This document shows positions 8,069 to 16,791 of a stretch of 47,917 nt of DNA, piece after piece. The DNA comes from SAR116 cluster bacterium AG-321-A13. Its GTDB lineage: Bacteria > Pseudomonadota > Alphaproteobacteria > Puniceispirillales > Marisalimonadaceae. The first letter of the stretch is position 1, and the number at the start of each line of letters is the position of its first letter. The stretch covers positions 1 through 47,917 of the forward strand of contig QBXD01000007.1 of the NCBI GenBank assembly GCA_003283875.1, read 5' to 3'. The notes under the pieces are model-generated. The model saw nothing but the letters and a program-made list of their open reading frames with translations. It had not been told where the DNA came from and ran no database searches. Position numbers and translations under genes: made by a program.

Positions 8069-8863
8069 ATGCCGAATATTTCTATAGAGAATGGTAATTT
8101 TTTAAATGTTAAAATAGATGGCGATAAAAATTTACCAAAAGTAATCCTATCGAATTCTTTAGGAGCTGATACACGCATGTGGGATCTTCAGGTTGAGGCA
8201 TTAAAGAATAAATTTTGTGTAATACGTTATGATAAAAGAGGTCATGGTAAAAGTAGCCCTGTTGAAGGACCATATTCTTTTGAAATGCTTGAAAGTGATG
8301 TAATTACAATTTTAGATGAACTTGAAATTGAGAAAGCTCATTTTGTAGGACTTTCAATTGGTGGAATGACATCGTTAGGCTTAGCTTTAAAACAACAAAA
8401 TAGATTTAATAAAATTATTTGCTGTGCGGCAAGAGCTGACATGCCACCTTCAATGAAAGAAACTTGGGATCAAAGAATTAGCGTAGTTAAAGACAAAGGT
8501 ACTAGTGGAGTAGTTGATGGCTCCATTGAGAGATGGTACAGCGAAGATTTTAATAATAATTCTGCTAACGATGAGATGATCAATATGTCTAAAAATATGA
8601 TAAGTAACACTTCTACAAATGGTTACGTTGGTTGTTGTGAGGCTATAAAAACACTTGATTATTTGAAAGACTTATCAACTATAAATAAAGAAATGTTATA
8701 TATATCAGGTGAGAATGATATGGGAGCTCCAGCTATGGCTATGGAAGAAATGTCTCATCTTACTCCTAACAGTAAATATATTTGCATTCCTGGCGCAGCT
8801 CATATTCTCAATATAGAAGCATCAGATTTAGTAAATGAAGCTATTCTCAATTTTTTGAATTAA
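8069..8863 (+). CDS. alpha/beta hydrolase, 3-oxoadipate enol-lactonase (PcaD)-like
   Basis: A 264-residue alpha/beta-fold hydrolase with all three catalytic residues in the expected order: Ser96 in GLSIGG, Asp217 in SGENDMGAP, and His245 in PGAAHILN. The opening VILSNSLGADTRMWDLQVEAL and YDKRGHGKSS resemble the enol-lactonase PcaD, which opens a lactone formed after aromatic ring cleavage. Deformylases and C-C hydrolases of other ring-degradation routes share this fold. It lies eight bases after the luciferase-like monooxygenase and before a VOC protein, so it probably hydrolyses a ring-opened or lactone intermediate. No cap-domain peculiarity stands out. Confidence 0.9.
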   Translation: MPNISIENGNFLNVKIDGDKNLPKVILSNSLGADTRMWDLQVEALKNKFCVIRYDKRGHGKSSPVEGPYSFEMLESDVITILDELEIEKAHFVGLSIGGMTSLGLALKQQNRFNKIICCAARADMPPSMKETWDQRISVVKDKGTSGVVDGSIERWYSEDFNNNSANDEMINMSKNMISNTSTNGYVGCCEAIKTLDYLKDLSTINKEMLYISGENDMGAPAMAMEEMSHLTPNSKYICIPGAAHILNIEASDLVNEAILNFLN

Positions 8864-8885
8864 ATAAATAATAAAGGAAAATATT

Positions 8886-9302
8886 ATGGCCATTAAAACA
8901 TTTGAACACGTACTTATATTAGCAAATGACGTTGAAAAAACTAAAGATTTCTATGTAAATATTTTGGGGTTAGAAGTTGGATACAGACCAGACTTTCCTT
9001 TTAAAGGATATTGGCTTTATCTAAAAGAAAATAAAAAAGCAGCTTGTATCCACTTAGCAATGAGAAAACAGGATACTGGTCAAGACTATTACATAGGTAA
9101 AAAAGATGATGTTAAGTCTGGTTCTGGTGCAATTGATCATGTTGCTTTTAATGCTGACGACATTGAAGGAATGAAATCTAAATTAGACAAAATTTCTATG
9201 GAATATACACATAGAAAAGTTCCTGGGTTTCCACTTGAACAGCTGTTTATAGATGATCCTGATGGTGTTAAAGTTGAGTTAAATTACGCCACATCTGATT
9301 AA
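8886..9302 (+). CDS. VOC family (glyoxalase/dioxygenase superfamily) protein
   Basis: A 138-residue vicinal-oxygen-chelate protein. It has the paired beta-alpha-beta pattern: FEHVLILANDVEKTKDFYVNILGLEVG for the first module and GAIDHVAFNADDIEGMKSKL for the second. Possible metal ligands are His at FEHV, His in DHVAF and Glu near the end (KVELNY), an H-H-E set. VOC enzymes include glyoxalases, epimerases and small extradiol dioxygenases. Being in the middle of an oxidative catabolic operon makes a ring-cleaving or isomerising role attractive, but this is inference. AAAGGA at the upstream edge provides the ribosome binding site. Confidence 0.87.
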   Translation: MAIKTFEHVLILANDVEKTKDFYVNILGLEVGYRPDFPFKGYWLYLKENKKAACIHLAMRKQDTGQDYYIGKKDDVKSGSGAIDHVAFNADDIEGMKSKLDKISMEYTHRKVPGFPLEQLFIDDPDGVKVELNYATSD

Positions 9303-9325
9303 AAAATTATTTAAGGGAGAATTAA

Positions 9326-10294
9326 ATGCCTCATAAGTATGATGAAAAAATGTTTGATATTAAACATTTAAGAAAAACAGCTGAAAAACTTAAGAATTGG
9401 GGACGCTGGGGGCCAGATGATGAAATTGGAACTTTAAACTTTATAACTCCTGAAAAAGTTGTGGACGCCAGTAAGCTTATAAAAAAGGGAAAGCGTTTTA
9501 GTTTAGGATTAAATTTTGATAGACATGGTCCTCAAAAAGGAAGCTGGGGTAACAGGTTTAATCCAATTCACTTAATGCTTGCCACAGGTACAGATGCAGT
9601 TGCAGGTAGATTTGATGATTTTGGATTGAGATATGCTGACGATATGATCTCTTTACCACTTCAATGTGCAACTCAATGGGATGCATTGGCTCATATTTTT
9701 TATGATGATTATATGTGGAATGGATATGATGCAAAATTAGTCGACAGTGATGGTGCCCAAAAGAATGGCATAGAAAAAGTTCGAGCTGAGATGGCTGGAA
9801 GAGGTGTATTATTAGATGTTGCAAGATGGGCAGGAGTAGATTTTTTTGAAGATGGAATTGCTATTACTTCAGACGATTTGGATGAGTGTGCCAAATCTCA
9901 AAATGTTGAAATAAAACAAGGTGACTTTGTTATTGTGAGAACTGGTCAGATGGAACAAAGATTAGATTGTGGTGAATGGGGAGGATATGCTGGAGGCGAT
10001 GCTCCAGGATTAGCCTTTGACACTGCAGAATGGATTTATGATAAAGAAATAGCAGCCATTTGTACTGACACATGGGGCTGTGAAGTTAGACCAAATGAGA
10101 CTAAAGATGCCCAGCAACCATGGCATTGGGTTGTAATTCCTATGATTGGTATAACTATGGGTGAAATATTTTATTTAAGAGATTTAGCTGCAGATTGTAG
10201 TAATGATAAAGTCTTTGAATTCTTTTTCTGTGCGCCTCCTCTGCCAATCACTAAAGCTGTTGGATCACCAATAAACCCTATGGCAATAAAATAA
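9326..10294 (+). CDS. cyclase family hydrolase, long form
   Basis: A 322-residue member of the cyclase/kynurenine-formamidase family in its longer subtype. The metal motif reads QCATQWDALAHIFYDD (Gln113 to His123), the variant common in this subtype, where the first His of the HGTHxDxxxH signature is replaced while Asp119 and His123 remain. The N-terminal block WGRWGPDDEIGTLNFITPEKV is a hallmark of the long form. Bacterial relatives are usually annotated only as cyclase family, with some acting on amides or formylated compounds. It is spaced 23 bases after the VOC gene and seven bases before the FAD monooxygenase. The shorter paralog at 4270-5022 keeps the full HGTHxD motif, so the two probably act on different substrates. 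Confidence 0.9.
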   Translation: MPHKYDEKMFDIKHLRKTAEKLKNWGRWGPDDEIGTLNFITPEKVVDASKLIKKGKRFSLGLNFDRHGPQKGSWGNRFNPIHLMLATGTDAVAGRFDDFGLRYADDMISLPLQCATQWDALAHIFYDDYMWNGYDAKLVDSDGAQKNGIEKVRAEMAGRGVLLDVARWAGVDFFEDGIAITSDDLDECAKSQNVEIKQGDFVIVRTGQMEQRLDCGEWGGYAGGDAPGLAFDTAEWIYDKEIAAICTDTWGCEVRPNETKDAQQPWHWVVIPMIGITMGEIFYLRDLAADCSNDKVFEFFFCAPPLPITKAVGSPINPMAIK

Positions 10295-10301
10295 ACCAAG
10301 C

Positions 10302-11510
10302 ATGACGCATTCTGCTACAATAATTGGCGGCTCTATGGCTGGATTGTTTGCTGGTAATGCTTTACGTAAAAAAGGATGGGACATTTCTATTCATGAAAAG
10401 GTCCCTGTTCCATTATCAGGGCGAGGAGCTGGAATAGCTACATATGACGAGTTAGCTGACTTAGTTTTTAAATCTACTGGGAATAATAATGTTTTGGGTA
10501 CTAGTGCAAAGTCAAGAATTTCGTTGGACCAAAAAGGTAAAATTATAGCTAGTTACGACTACCCACAAGTCTATACAAGTTGGCAATATTTATTTTCTAT
10601 ACTCAGAGAAAAAATTGATAATAAAAATTATTTTATGGGTGACGACTGTACTGAGATTCATCACGGAAAAGAAAAAGTAACTGCAGTTTTTAATAATAAA
10701 AAAGAAAAACAATCTGATTTAATAATTATAGCTAATGGAATTAGATCAGAACTTAGAAGTTATGTAGACAATAAAGCCTCTCCTCAGTACGCAGGGTACG
10801 TAGGATGGCGGGGCGTAGTATATGAAGATCAACTGTCTCAGGAATCTTTAGAGACGCTTTCTAATTATTTTATAGTTGTTTTACCTTATAACCAACAAAT
10901 TGCTGCTTATCCGATTGCAGGTGAAGGTAAGGATCCTTTTAAAAAAGGAAATAGAAGAATTAATTGGATTTGGTACAAACCCGCTAATACAAAAGATTTA
11001 AAATCTCTATTGTTAGGTAACTCTGGCCAACAATTCGTGGATAGTATACCTCCTAATGAAATACGTGATCAAATTGTCAAAGATTTATTTAAAGAAGCAG
11101 AAGATAAGCTTCCACCTCAATTGATTGAATTAGTATTAAAAACCTCACAACCTCTTATTCAGCCTATTTTTGATCTTGAAAGTGATAAGATGCTCAATAA
11201 AAGAGTGATTACTATTGGTGACGCCGCATTTACGGCAAGGCCCCATGTAGGAATGGGTGTTACAAAAGCAGCTTTAGATGCGTCTAGTTTATCAGAATAT
11301 CTAAAAGGTGATGGTTATTTAGAAGAATTAACTGAATGGGAAGCATCTAGAGTTAAAAGTGGGAAGTTTCTTGTAAATAGAAGTAGGTTGTTAGGCAGAT
11401 ATCTCTCAGAACCTGAAAAAAAAGAAACACTTATAATGCCTGATGTTACAGATGTACTAAAAGATACTGCCATCAGCTTGAAAGACATCAAATCTGATTC
11501 AAGAAATTAA
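10302..11510 (+). CDS. FAD-dependent monooxygenase, 2,6-dihydroxypyridine hydroxylase-like
   Basis: A 402-residue class A flavoprotein monooxygenase. The FAD-binding GxGxxG equivalent is ATIIGGSMAGLFAGNALRKKG, followed by the subtype stretch PLSGRGAGIATYDEL. The second FAD motif is VITIGDAAFTARPHVGMGVTKAAL near residue 305, with the conserved Gly-Asp. This pattern is closest to 2,6-dihydroxypyridine 3-monooxygenase-type enzymes rather than salicylate hydroxylase, because the GDAAF(T/V)ARPH form is seen there. The family hydroxylates activated aromatic or heteroaromatic rings with NAD(P)H and oxygen. It ends the plus-strand operon and faces a molybdenum hydroxylase, the two enzyme types that act in turn in several N-heterocycle pathways. 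The substrate is not proven. Confidence 0.88.
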   Translation: MTHSATIIGGSMAGLFAGNALRKKGWDISIHEKVPVPLSGRGAGIATYDELADLVFKSTGNNNVLGTSAKSRISLDQKGKIIASYDYPQVYTSWQYLFSILREKIDNKNYFMGDDCTEIHHGKEKVTAVFNNKKEKQSDLIIIANGIRSELRSYVDNKASPQYAGYVGWRGVVYEDQLSQESLETLSNYFIVVLPYNQQIAAYPIAGEGKDPFKKGNRRINWIWYKPANTKDLKSLLLGNSGQQFVDSIPPNEIRDQIVKDLFKEAEDKLPPQLIELVLKTSQPLIQPIFDLESDKMLNKRVITIGDAAFTARPHVGMGVTKAALDASSLSEYLKGDGYLEELTEWEASRVKSGKFLVNRSRLLGRYLSEPEKKETLIMPDVTDVLKDTAISLKDIKSDSRN

Positions 11511-11535
11511 ATATAATTAATTAATTTAAAAAAAA

Positions 11536-11565
11536 TAATTAAAGTATTGTTTTAATTAAATTTTT
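11536..11565. terminator. AT-only hairpin between convergent genes, weak terminator candidate
   Basis: TAATTAAA and TTTAATTA, separated by seven bases, form an AT-only stem flanked by A and T runs. It sits at the junction of the FAD monooxygenase and the converging molybdenum-hydroxylase operon, overlapping the latter's stop. Its stability would be low, so this is tentative. Confidence 0.3.
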
Positions 11566-13949
11566 CCAAGTGCCCTTAATATTTTTTCTGGGGTAATTGG
11601 CTGCGAGACAACCTCTTTCCCTAGCTGGTTCAAAGCATTATTAATTGCATTCATTATAACTGCTGGCGCACCACCTGTTCCTGCTTCACCAGCTCCTTTA
11701 GCTCCAATAATGCTCCTTCCAGAATTTGTGGTAACATGATCTACAATAATATCAGGCATTTCATATGCCATAGGCACTAAATAATCAGCCATAGTTGCAT
11801 TTTGCATATTACCCTGGTCATCATAGACACACTCTTCGAAAAGAGCACCACCTATTCCTTGAATGACACCTCCTCTAATTTGTTCTTCAACTAATTTTGG
11901 ATTAATTTGTGTTCCACAGTCTTCAACAGCCCAGAATTTATCTATTTTTATAATGCCAGTGTCCTGGTGAATAGAAACTTTACAACCCATAGCACTATTA
12001 GTAAAAACAAAAGGGATTCCCTCAATTAGAAAACTGGCAGTGGCCAACAATTCAGGGTTAGTTCCCTTAGGAAGTTCATGGCCTCTATAATATACTGTCT
12101 CAGCTAATTGTTGTAGAGTTATACCCTCACCTCCATTTTTTCTAATTACAGTATTGTTTTCAACGTCCAATGAATTTTTATCAGTTTGCATAATTGCAGC
12201 TGCAATATCTAATATATTGTCTTTAAGAGTTCTTGCTGCCTTTAGTACTGCCTCACCGCCAATTCCTGCTCCTCTTGATGCCCATGTACCACCACCATAA
12301 GGAGTTGCATCAGTATCACCTAAAGTGACCCTTACAGAGTCCATGGAAACACCTAGTTGGTCCGCAGCTATTTGTTTCATAATAGCCTCGGTACCTTGCC
12401 CTTGTTCTGTAATAGATGAAGACAGATGAATTGCACCAGAACCTTCTAGTCTTATTGATGCTCCGTCTTGAGAAGATATATGAGCGCCTCCAACACCATA
12501 AAATAAAGGACTAGGGTTAGTAACTTCACACATACTAATTACCCCATAACCAGAAAGTACATTTTTGTCTAAGTTTGCTATCTTTTCTTTTTCTATTTCC
12601 TGTATATTCATCATAGTTAATAATTTATCCATCGAAGCTTGATGTGATAAATCTTCTAAAGGTACTCCAGATGGAGTTTTATTTGGATAAGCATTATCAG
12701 GAATAAAATTCTTCTTTCTTATTTCAGAAAGACCAATGTCAATTTTATTTGCAGCCTTGTCTATCAAGGCTTCTGTAATAGCGACAGCAATAGGGTGACC
12801 AACTGCTCTATATTGACACATTGGCGTTTTATTTTGAAAAACAACAGTCCCCACTGCTTTATAATTTGGAATAACATAAGGGGCACCAGATAAATTCAAT
12901 ACTTGATTTGTCTCAATGGCAGACGTTCTTGGATACATACTAAATGGACCTATACCACTCAAGTCATTTATTTCCATCGCTAATATTTTGCCTTCTTTAT
13001 CAATTCCTAACTTTCCACTTATTTTATGACAACGTGCATGAATATCAGTTGTAAAACTCTCTAATCTATCTGCAATAAACTTTATTGGACGTCCTAACTT
13101 TTTAGAAATTGCAGCCACAGCCATTTCATCAGGATATACATGAACTTTAATACCAAAAGACCCACCAACATCTCTACTTACTATTCTGACTAAACCTTCA
13201 TTTATTTCTAAATGTTTAGCTATAATATGCTGCATCATGTGTGGAGCTTGACCATTATGATAGATTGTTATCTTACCTTCTGCTTTATTCCAGTCAGCCA
13301 CAATACCTCTAGATTCTAGCGTAACACCAGTATGTCTAGCAAAATCAAGTGTTGTTTCTACTACTGCATGAGATGTTTCAAAAGCCTGATTTACGTCACC
13401 TTGATTAACAGTCCTTGTCCAAAAAAGATTACTTCCCAACTCGGGATGAATAATTACAGCATTATCATCTAAAGCAGTTTCCATATCTACTTGAGCATCT
13501 TTTTCTTCCCAATCAACTTCAATTAGTTCCAATGCGTCTTCAGCTTGTGCCCTATTATTTGCTATTACAACAGCAATAGGTTCTCCCTGCCATCTTACAA
13601 TTTTCTCCGCTAACGGTGTCTGTTCAGGAGATCTCATTTCTCCTAAATGACCTAATGTGCCTACCCAAGGTGTACAATATTCATCTATTTCTTTAGATGT
13701 ATAAACATCAAATACACCAAGTGATGTTTTGGCCTCTTCGACGTTTATTGACTTAATTTCAGCGTGAGCAAAGGGCGATCTTAAAAATGCAACGTGTAGC
13801 ATTCTCGGCAAAACTAAATCATCAACAAACTGTCCACCACCTTCCAAGTGTTTTTTTGCATTTTCTCTTGGTAAACTTCTTCCTATATAGGAATTTGGTC
13901 TGTCCATAGATCCTAACTTTGGATTTTGATTTACTTTAATATCGTCCAT
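11556..13949 (-). CDS. molybdenum hydroxylase large subunit (CoxL/XDH family molybdopterin-binding)
   Basis: The 797-residue catalytic subunit of a xanthine-oxidase-family enzyme, which hydroxylates a ring carbon or aldehyde with water through a molybdenum-cytosine/pterin cofactor. Seen in order are the aldehyde-oxidase domain start SYIGRSLPRENAKKHLEGGGQFVDDL, the Mo-binding GGSFGIKVHVYPDE, the active-site loop MCQYRAVGHP around residue 378, GQGTEAIMKQ, and the catalytic Glu in GAKGAGEAGTGG near residue 753. True form I CO dehydrogenase needs AYRCSFR in the loop, which is absent, so this is not CO dehydrogenase. The genes run FAD subunit, 2Fe-2S subunit, large subunit on one strand. Substrates in the family include purines, nicotinate and other N-heterocycles, and aldehydes. 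Confidence 0.93.
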   Translation of the reverse strand: MDDIKVNQNPKLGSMDRPNSYIGRSLPRENAKKHLEGGGQFVDDLVLPRMLHVAFLRSPFAHAEIKSINVEEAKTSLGVFDVYTSKEIDEYCTPWVGTLGHLGEMRSPEQTPLAEKIVRWQGEPIAVVIANNRAQAEDALELIEVDWEEKDAQVDMETALDDNAVIIHPELGSNLFWTRTVNQGDVNQAFETSHAVVETTLDFARHTGVTLESRGIVADWNKAEGKITIYHNGQAPHMMQHIIAKHLEINEGLVRIVSRDVGGSFGIKVHVYPDEMAVAAISKKLGRPIKFIADRLESFTTDIHARCHKISGKLGIDKEGKILAMEINDLSGIGPFSMYPRTSAIETNQVLNLSGAPYVIPNYKAVGTVVFQNKTPMCQYRAVGHPIAVAITEALIDKAANKIDIGLSEIRKKNFIPDNAYPNKTPSGVPLEDLSHQASMDKLLTMMNIQEIEKEKIANLDKNVLSGYGVISMCEVTNPSPLFYGVGGAHISSQDGASIRLEGSGAIHLSSSITEQGQGTEAIMKQIAADQLGVSMDSVRVTLGDTDATPYGGGTWASRGAGIGGEAVLKAARTLKDNILDIAAAIMQTDKNSLDVENNTVIRKNGGEGITLQQLAETVYYRGHELPKGTNPELLATASFLIEGIPFVFTNSAMGCKVSIHQDTGIIKIDKFWAVEDCGTQINPKLVEEQIRGGVIQGIGGALFEECVYDDQGNMQNATMADYLVPMAYEMPDIIVDHVTTNSGRSIIGAKGAGEAGTGGAPAVIMNAINNALNQLGKEVVSQPITPEKILRALGKI

Positions 13950-13959
13950 AATTTACACC

Positions 13960-14436
13960 TTAATTAATTTCGTTAATAGATTCTTCAATTGCATCTACAA
14001 TTGACTGGTAACCAGTACATCTACAATAATTCCCAGAGATTTCTGATCTTATTTCATCTCTACTTAACTTTTTTTTAGAAGATATTATTTCTTTAGTTGT
14101 CATAAGCATTCCTGGAGAACAAAAACCACACTGAAAAGCATTGTGTTTTAAAAAATTATTTTTAACTTTTTGCATAACTTCGTCATCAAAACCCTCTACA
14201 GTAGTTATAGACGAGCCATTGGCTTGTGATGCAAGGACAAGACATGACCTGACTGCCACACCATCCATTTCAATCGTACATGCCCCACATGCACCCTGCT
14301 CACATCCTAAATGTGTTCCAGTTAAACCTTGAGACCTTAAATAATCAGCTAAATGTTGTCTTGTTGGAACGGTTACATCGTCAAAATTCTCTCCATTTAC
14401 AGAAAAAGATATGTTTACTGAATTTTTAGCCGACAT
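13960..14436 (-). CDS. molybdenum hydroxylase 2Fe-2S subunit (CoxS-like)
   Basis: The 158-residue small electron-transfer subunit. The N-terminal plant-type ferredoxin domain has its cluster Cys in GCEQGACGACTIEMDG, with a further Cys in RSCLVLA. The C-terminal helical domain has the second cluster pair CGFCSPGML and CRCTGYQ. All eight cluster cysteines are visible. Electrons from the molybdenum centre pass through these clusters to FAD in the neighbouring subunit. The ATG starts directly after the FAD-subunit stop, and the large subunit starts ten bases after this gene's stop, so all three are probably co-translated. Confidence 0.95.
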   Translation of the reverse strand: MSAKNSVNISFSVNGENFDDVTVPTRQHLADYLRSQGLTGTHLGCEQGACGACTIEMDGVAVRSCLVLASQANGSSITTVEGFDDEVMQKVKNNFLKHNAFQCGFCSPGMLMTTKEIISSKKKLSRDEIRSEISGNYCRCTGYQSIVDAIEESINEIN

Positions 14437-15294
14437 TTATCTCTCCAATTTATTTAAAATCTTATTAATAAGTATTGTTGCCAAATGTAACTTCATTTCT
14501 GAACTGCTATTCAAGTCACCTGCAAAATCTATTTCAGATGCCAAAGATTTTTTTAATTTTTCATAATCATATCCGTTATCTATTACTAATCTTGCCGTAT
14601 TTTGTGCAACATTAGGTTTATCACCTGTTGCAAAGTAAACGAGATCAAGATTATTGATTTTAGATTGATCAAGTTCTACTTTTGCCATTAAACCTGCCAT
14701 AGCATAATCACCATGACGACGACAGACTTCATCAAAAATTAGATGTTGATTATGACTTAAAAAAGGATAACGAATAGCTGTAAGAATTTCATCTGACTTT
14801 AAGTCAGTTTCAAAAAGTCCAAGGTAAAAATCTTTTGCGTTGACAATTCTTTGACCTGATAATCCTGATAGTACTATTTCTGCATCCATTGCGACGGCAA
14901 ATGCTGGCAGTTCAGCTGCAGGGTCACCATAGGCTATGCTACCACCATGAGTACCCTTATTTCTTATAGCTGCATGAGCAACCATTTTTAAAATATCAAC
15001 TAAACACGGGTATTTTTCACGAACTAGATCGTTATTCATTACATCTGAATGTGTTGCTAAGGCTCCAATATTTATGAAATCACCTTCAATTTTAATTTCG
15101 TTTAAATTATTAATTTTAGAAATATCAATTAAACAACTTGGACTAGAAAGTCTCATATTTAAAGCTGGGAGAAGTGACTGTCCACCAGCAAGTATGACTG
15201 CCTCATCATCTTCAGACTTGTATTTTATAGCATCTTCAATATTTTGTGCTTCAAAATAAGAAAAATCTGGTGCCTTCATTTCTATTACCCCCAC
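14437..15294 (-). CDS. molybdenum hydroxylase FAD-binding subunit (CoxM-like)
   Basis: The 285-residue FAD subunit of the three-part hydroxylase. The FAD motif VILAGGQSLLPALNMRL is at residues 33-50, the second flavin motif is AAIRNKGTHGGSIAYGDPAAELP near residue 110, and the C-terminal CO-dehydrogenase flavoprotein domain is present (FATGDKPNVAQNTARLVI). The protein passes electrons from the iron-sulfur subunit to an acceptor. It is the first gene of the operon. The frame begins MGVIEMKAPDFSYF, and the Met at residue 6 (MKAPDFSYF) is an equally good start. Confidence 0.93.
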   Translation of the reverse strand: MGVIEMKAPDFSYFEAQNIEDAIKYKSEDDEAVILAGGQSLLPALNMRLSSPSCLIDISKINNLNEIKIEGDFINIGALATHSDVMNNDLVREKYPCLVDILKMVAHAAIRNKGTHGGSIAYGDPAAELPAFAVAMDAEIVLSGLSGQRIVNAKDFYLGLFETDLKSDEILTAIRYPFLSHNQHLIFDEVCRRHGDYAMAGLMAKVELDQSKINNLDLVYFATGDKPNVAQNTARLVIDNGYDYEKLKKSLASEIDFAGDLNSSSEMKLHLATILINKILNKLER

Positions 15295-15449
15295 TAGAAA
15301 ACAATATGTAAATATTTAATCATTAATCATTAATGGTATCAATAATTATTAAATCATATTTAATGATTTTACATATTTTAATTTATCATTTCAAATTAAC
15401 ACTTAATGTTTTATTGTTTGATTGTTCAATGAATTTCCGGGGGTATAAA

Positions 15450-15899
15450 ATGAGTGATAATGTAGTTCATATGAAATTAGACGGGTCTTCAAAAAGCCAT
15501 TCCAGGGCTGACATAATAGCAAGAGATGTTGAAAGTGTCATTGACGAACCTATTGCCAGAGGTGGCACTAACTTAGGCTTATCTCCAACTGAAACTCTTG
15601 TATCATCTTTACTGGGTTGTACAAACGTTATTACCCACAGAATAATGGACAAATTGGGTTTTACGATTAATAGCTTAGATATAAAATCTAAGACTCTTTT
15701 TAATAAAGACGGTGCTAGTTTGGTACAAGAAGTTGATATACCATTTCCTGAAATCACTTTGGATATAGATATATCAACAGATGCTTCAGAAAATGAATTA
15801 ATTGAAGTAAAAAAACAATTAGCTATGTACTGCCCTATTGGAAAAGTTATTAGAAATAGTGGTACAGTTATTAATGAAAATTGGAATAAAATTAACTAG
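15450..15899 (+). CDS. OsmC family protein
   Basis: A 149-residue OsmC-fold protein. Both reactive cysteines of the family are present: Cys57 in SSLLGCTNV and Cys128 in AMYCPIGKVI, the pair that reduces organic hydroperoxides in OsmC/Ohr enzymes. The open frame extends back to 15333, but those codons encode a random-looking hydrophobic stretch. The ATG at 15450 has a G-rich ribosome binding site (GGGGG at 15439-15443) and starts MSDNVVHMKLDG, so I chose it. It lies next to the deacetylase gene on the same strand and is divergent from the molybdenum hydroxylase, so it may protect against peroxide made by flavin enzymes. YhfA-like members have other, unknown roles. Confidence 0.87.
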   Translation: MSDNVVHMKLDGSSKSHSRADIIARDVESVIDEPIARGGTNLGLSPTETLVSSLLGCTNVITHRIMDKLGFTINSLDIKSKTLFNKDGASLVQEVDIPFPEITLDIDISTDASENELIEVKKQLAMYCPIGKVIRNSGTVINENWNKIN

Positions 15900-15908
15900 A
15901 GTAAGTTA

Positions 15909-16790
15909 ATGAACAGACGAGATAGATTACATCACCAACCTATAATAAACAGACCTAAATTATACTTAAAAAATAATAAAAAAATAATTTTGTGGGTTAT
16001 AGTAAATCTTGAAGTGTGGGATCCAGATTTACCACAACCTAGAAATATATTACCTCCTCCTATGAATGTCCCAATGTTACCCGACTTGCCTAATTGGTCA
16101 TGGCATGAATATGGAATGAGAGTTGGCTTTTGGAGAATGTTTAAAGCTCTTAAGGATAGAGGCATCCCTTCAACTTTAGCTTTAAATGCAACTGTAGTAG
16201 ATCATTATCCCGAAACGGTTGAAGCAGCAATGAAGGAAAATTGGGAACCTATGGGTCATGGATATATTCAGAGGCCAATGCACAAGGTCGAAAATCAATT
16301 TGTAGACATAAAGTCAGCTATTAAAAAAATTGAGGGCTTTACTAAGCAAGTCGTTATTGGCTGGGAAAGTCCAGGACTAACTGAAACTAATGATACATTA
16401 GATATCTTATCTGATAATGGTATTAAATATACAGCAAATTGGCCTGTAGATGACTTGCCACAAGACTTAAAGGTTAAAAGTGGTAAGAGGATGATAACAC
16501 TACCCTATCCAATTGAAATTAATGATGTGGTTATGACTTCTGTCCAGGTTCATAAATCTGATGAGATTTTTACAAGAGGAAAATTACAATTTGATAGACT
16601 GTATAAGGAAACAGAAGAAAATACTAAGATAATGGCTATAAGTGTTCATCCTTATCTAACAGGAGTTCCCCATAGAATTGGTTTTTTTGAGAAGTTATTA
16701 GATTACGTCTTAGAACATGATGATGTTGAAATAATGACAGGTAAAGATATTTACAATTGGTATACAGAGCAGATTCCAGAGAATTCTTAA
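15909..16790 (+). CDS. polysaccharide deacetylase family protein, PuuE-like
   Basis: A 293-residue NodB-fold protein of the group that contains PuuE, a cofactor-free allantoinase, rather than sugar deacetylases. The first motif is NLEVWDPDLP in place of the TFDDG metal site, the second motif is MGHGYIQRP, and the stretch MRVGFWRMFKALKDRGIPST is shared closely with the paralog at 40402-41325. It has no signal peptide, so it is cytoplasmic and probably acts on a small amide or imide ring, not on a polymer. It follows OsmC by nine bases. Its gene ends one base from the converging ydcF-like gene. Confidence 0.86.
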   Translation: MNRRDRLHHQPIINRPKLYLKNNKKIILWVIVNLEVWDPDLPQPRNILPPPMNVPMLPDLPNWSWHEYGMRVGFWRMFKALKDRGIPSTLALNATVVDHYPETVEAAMKENWEPMGHGYIQRPMHKVENQFVDIKSAIKKIEGFTKQVVIGWESPGLTETNDTLDILSDNGIKYTANWPVDDLPQDLKVKSGKRMITLPYPIEINDVVMTSVQVHKSDEIFTRGKLQFDRLYKETEENTKIMAISVHPYLTGVPHRIGFFEKLLDYVLEHDDVEIMTGKDIYNWYTEQIPENS

Positions 16791-16791
16791 A

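Noticed and set aside
11556-15294. Aerobic carbon monoxide dehydrogenase
   Set aside because: Subunit order and folds fit, but the AYRCSFR active-site loop is missing. It is a molybdenum hydroxylase of another specificity.
15333-15449. N-terminal extension of OsmC from ATG 15333
   Set aside because: The added residues look like translated AT-rich intergenic DNA, and ATG 15450 has a clear ribosome binding site.
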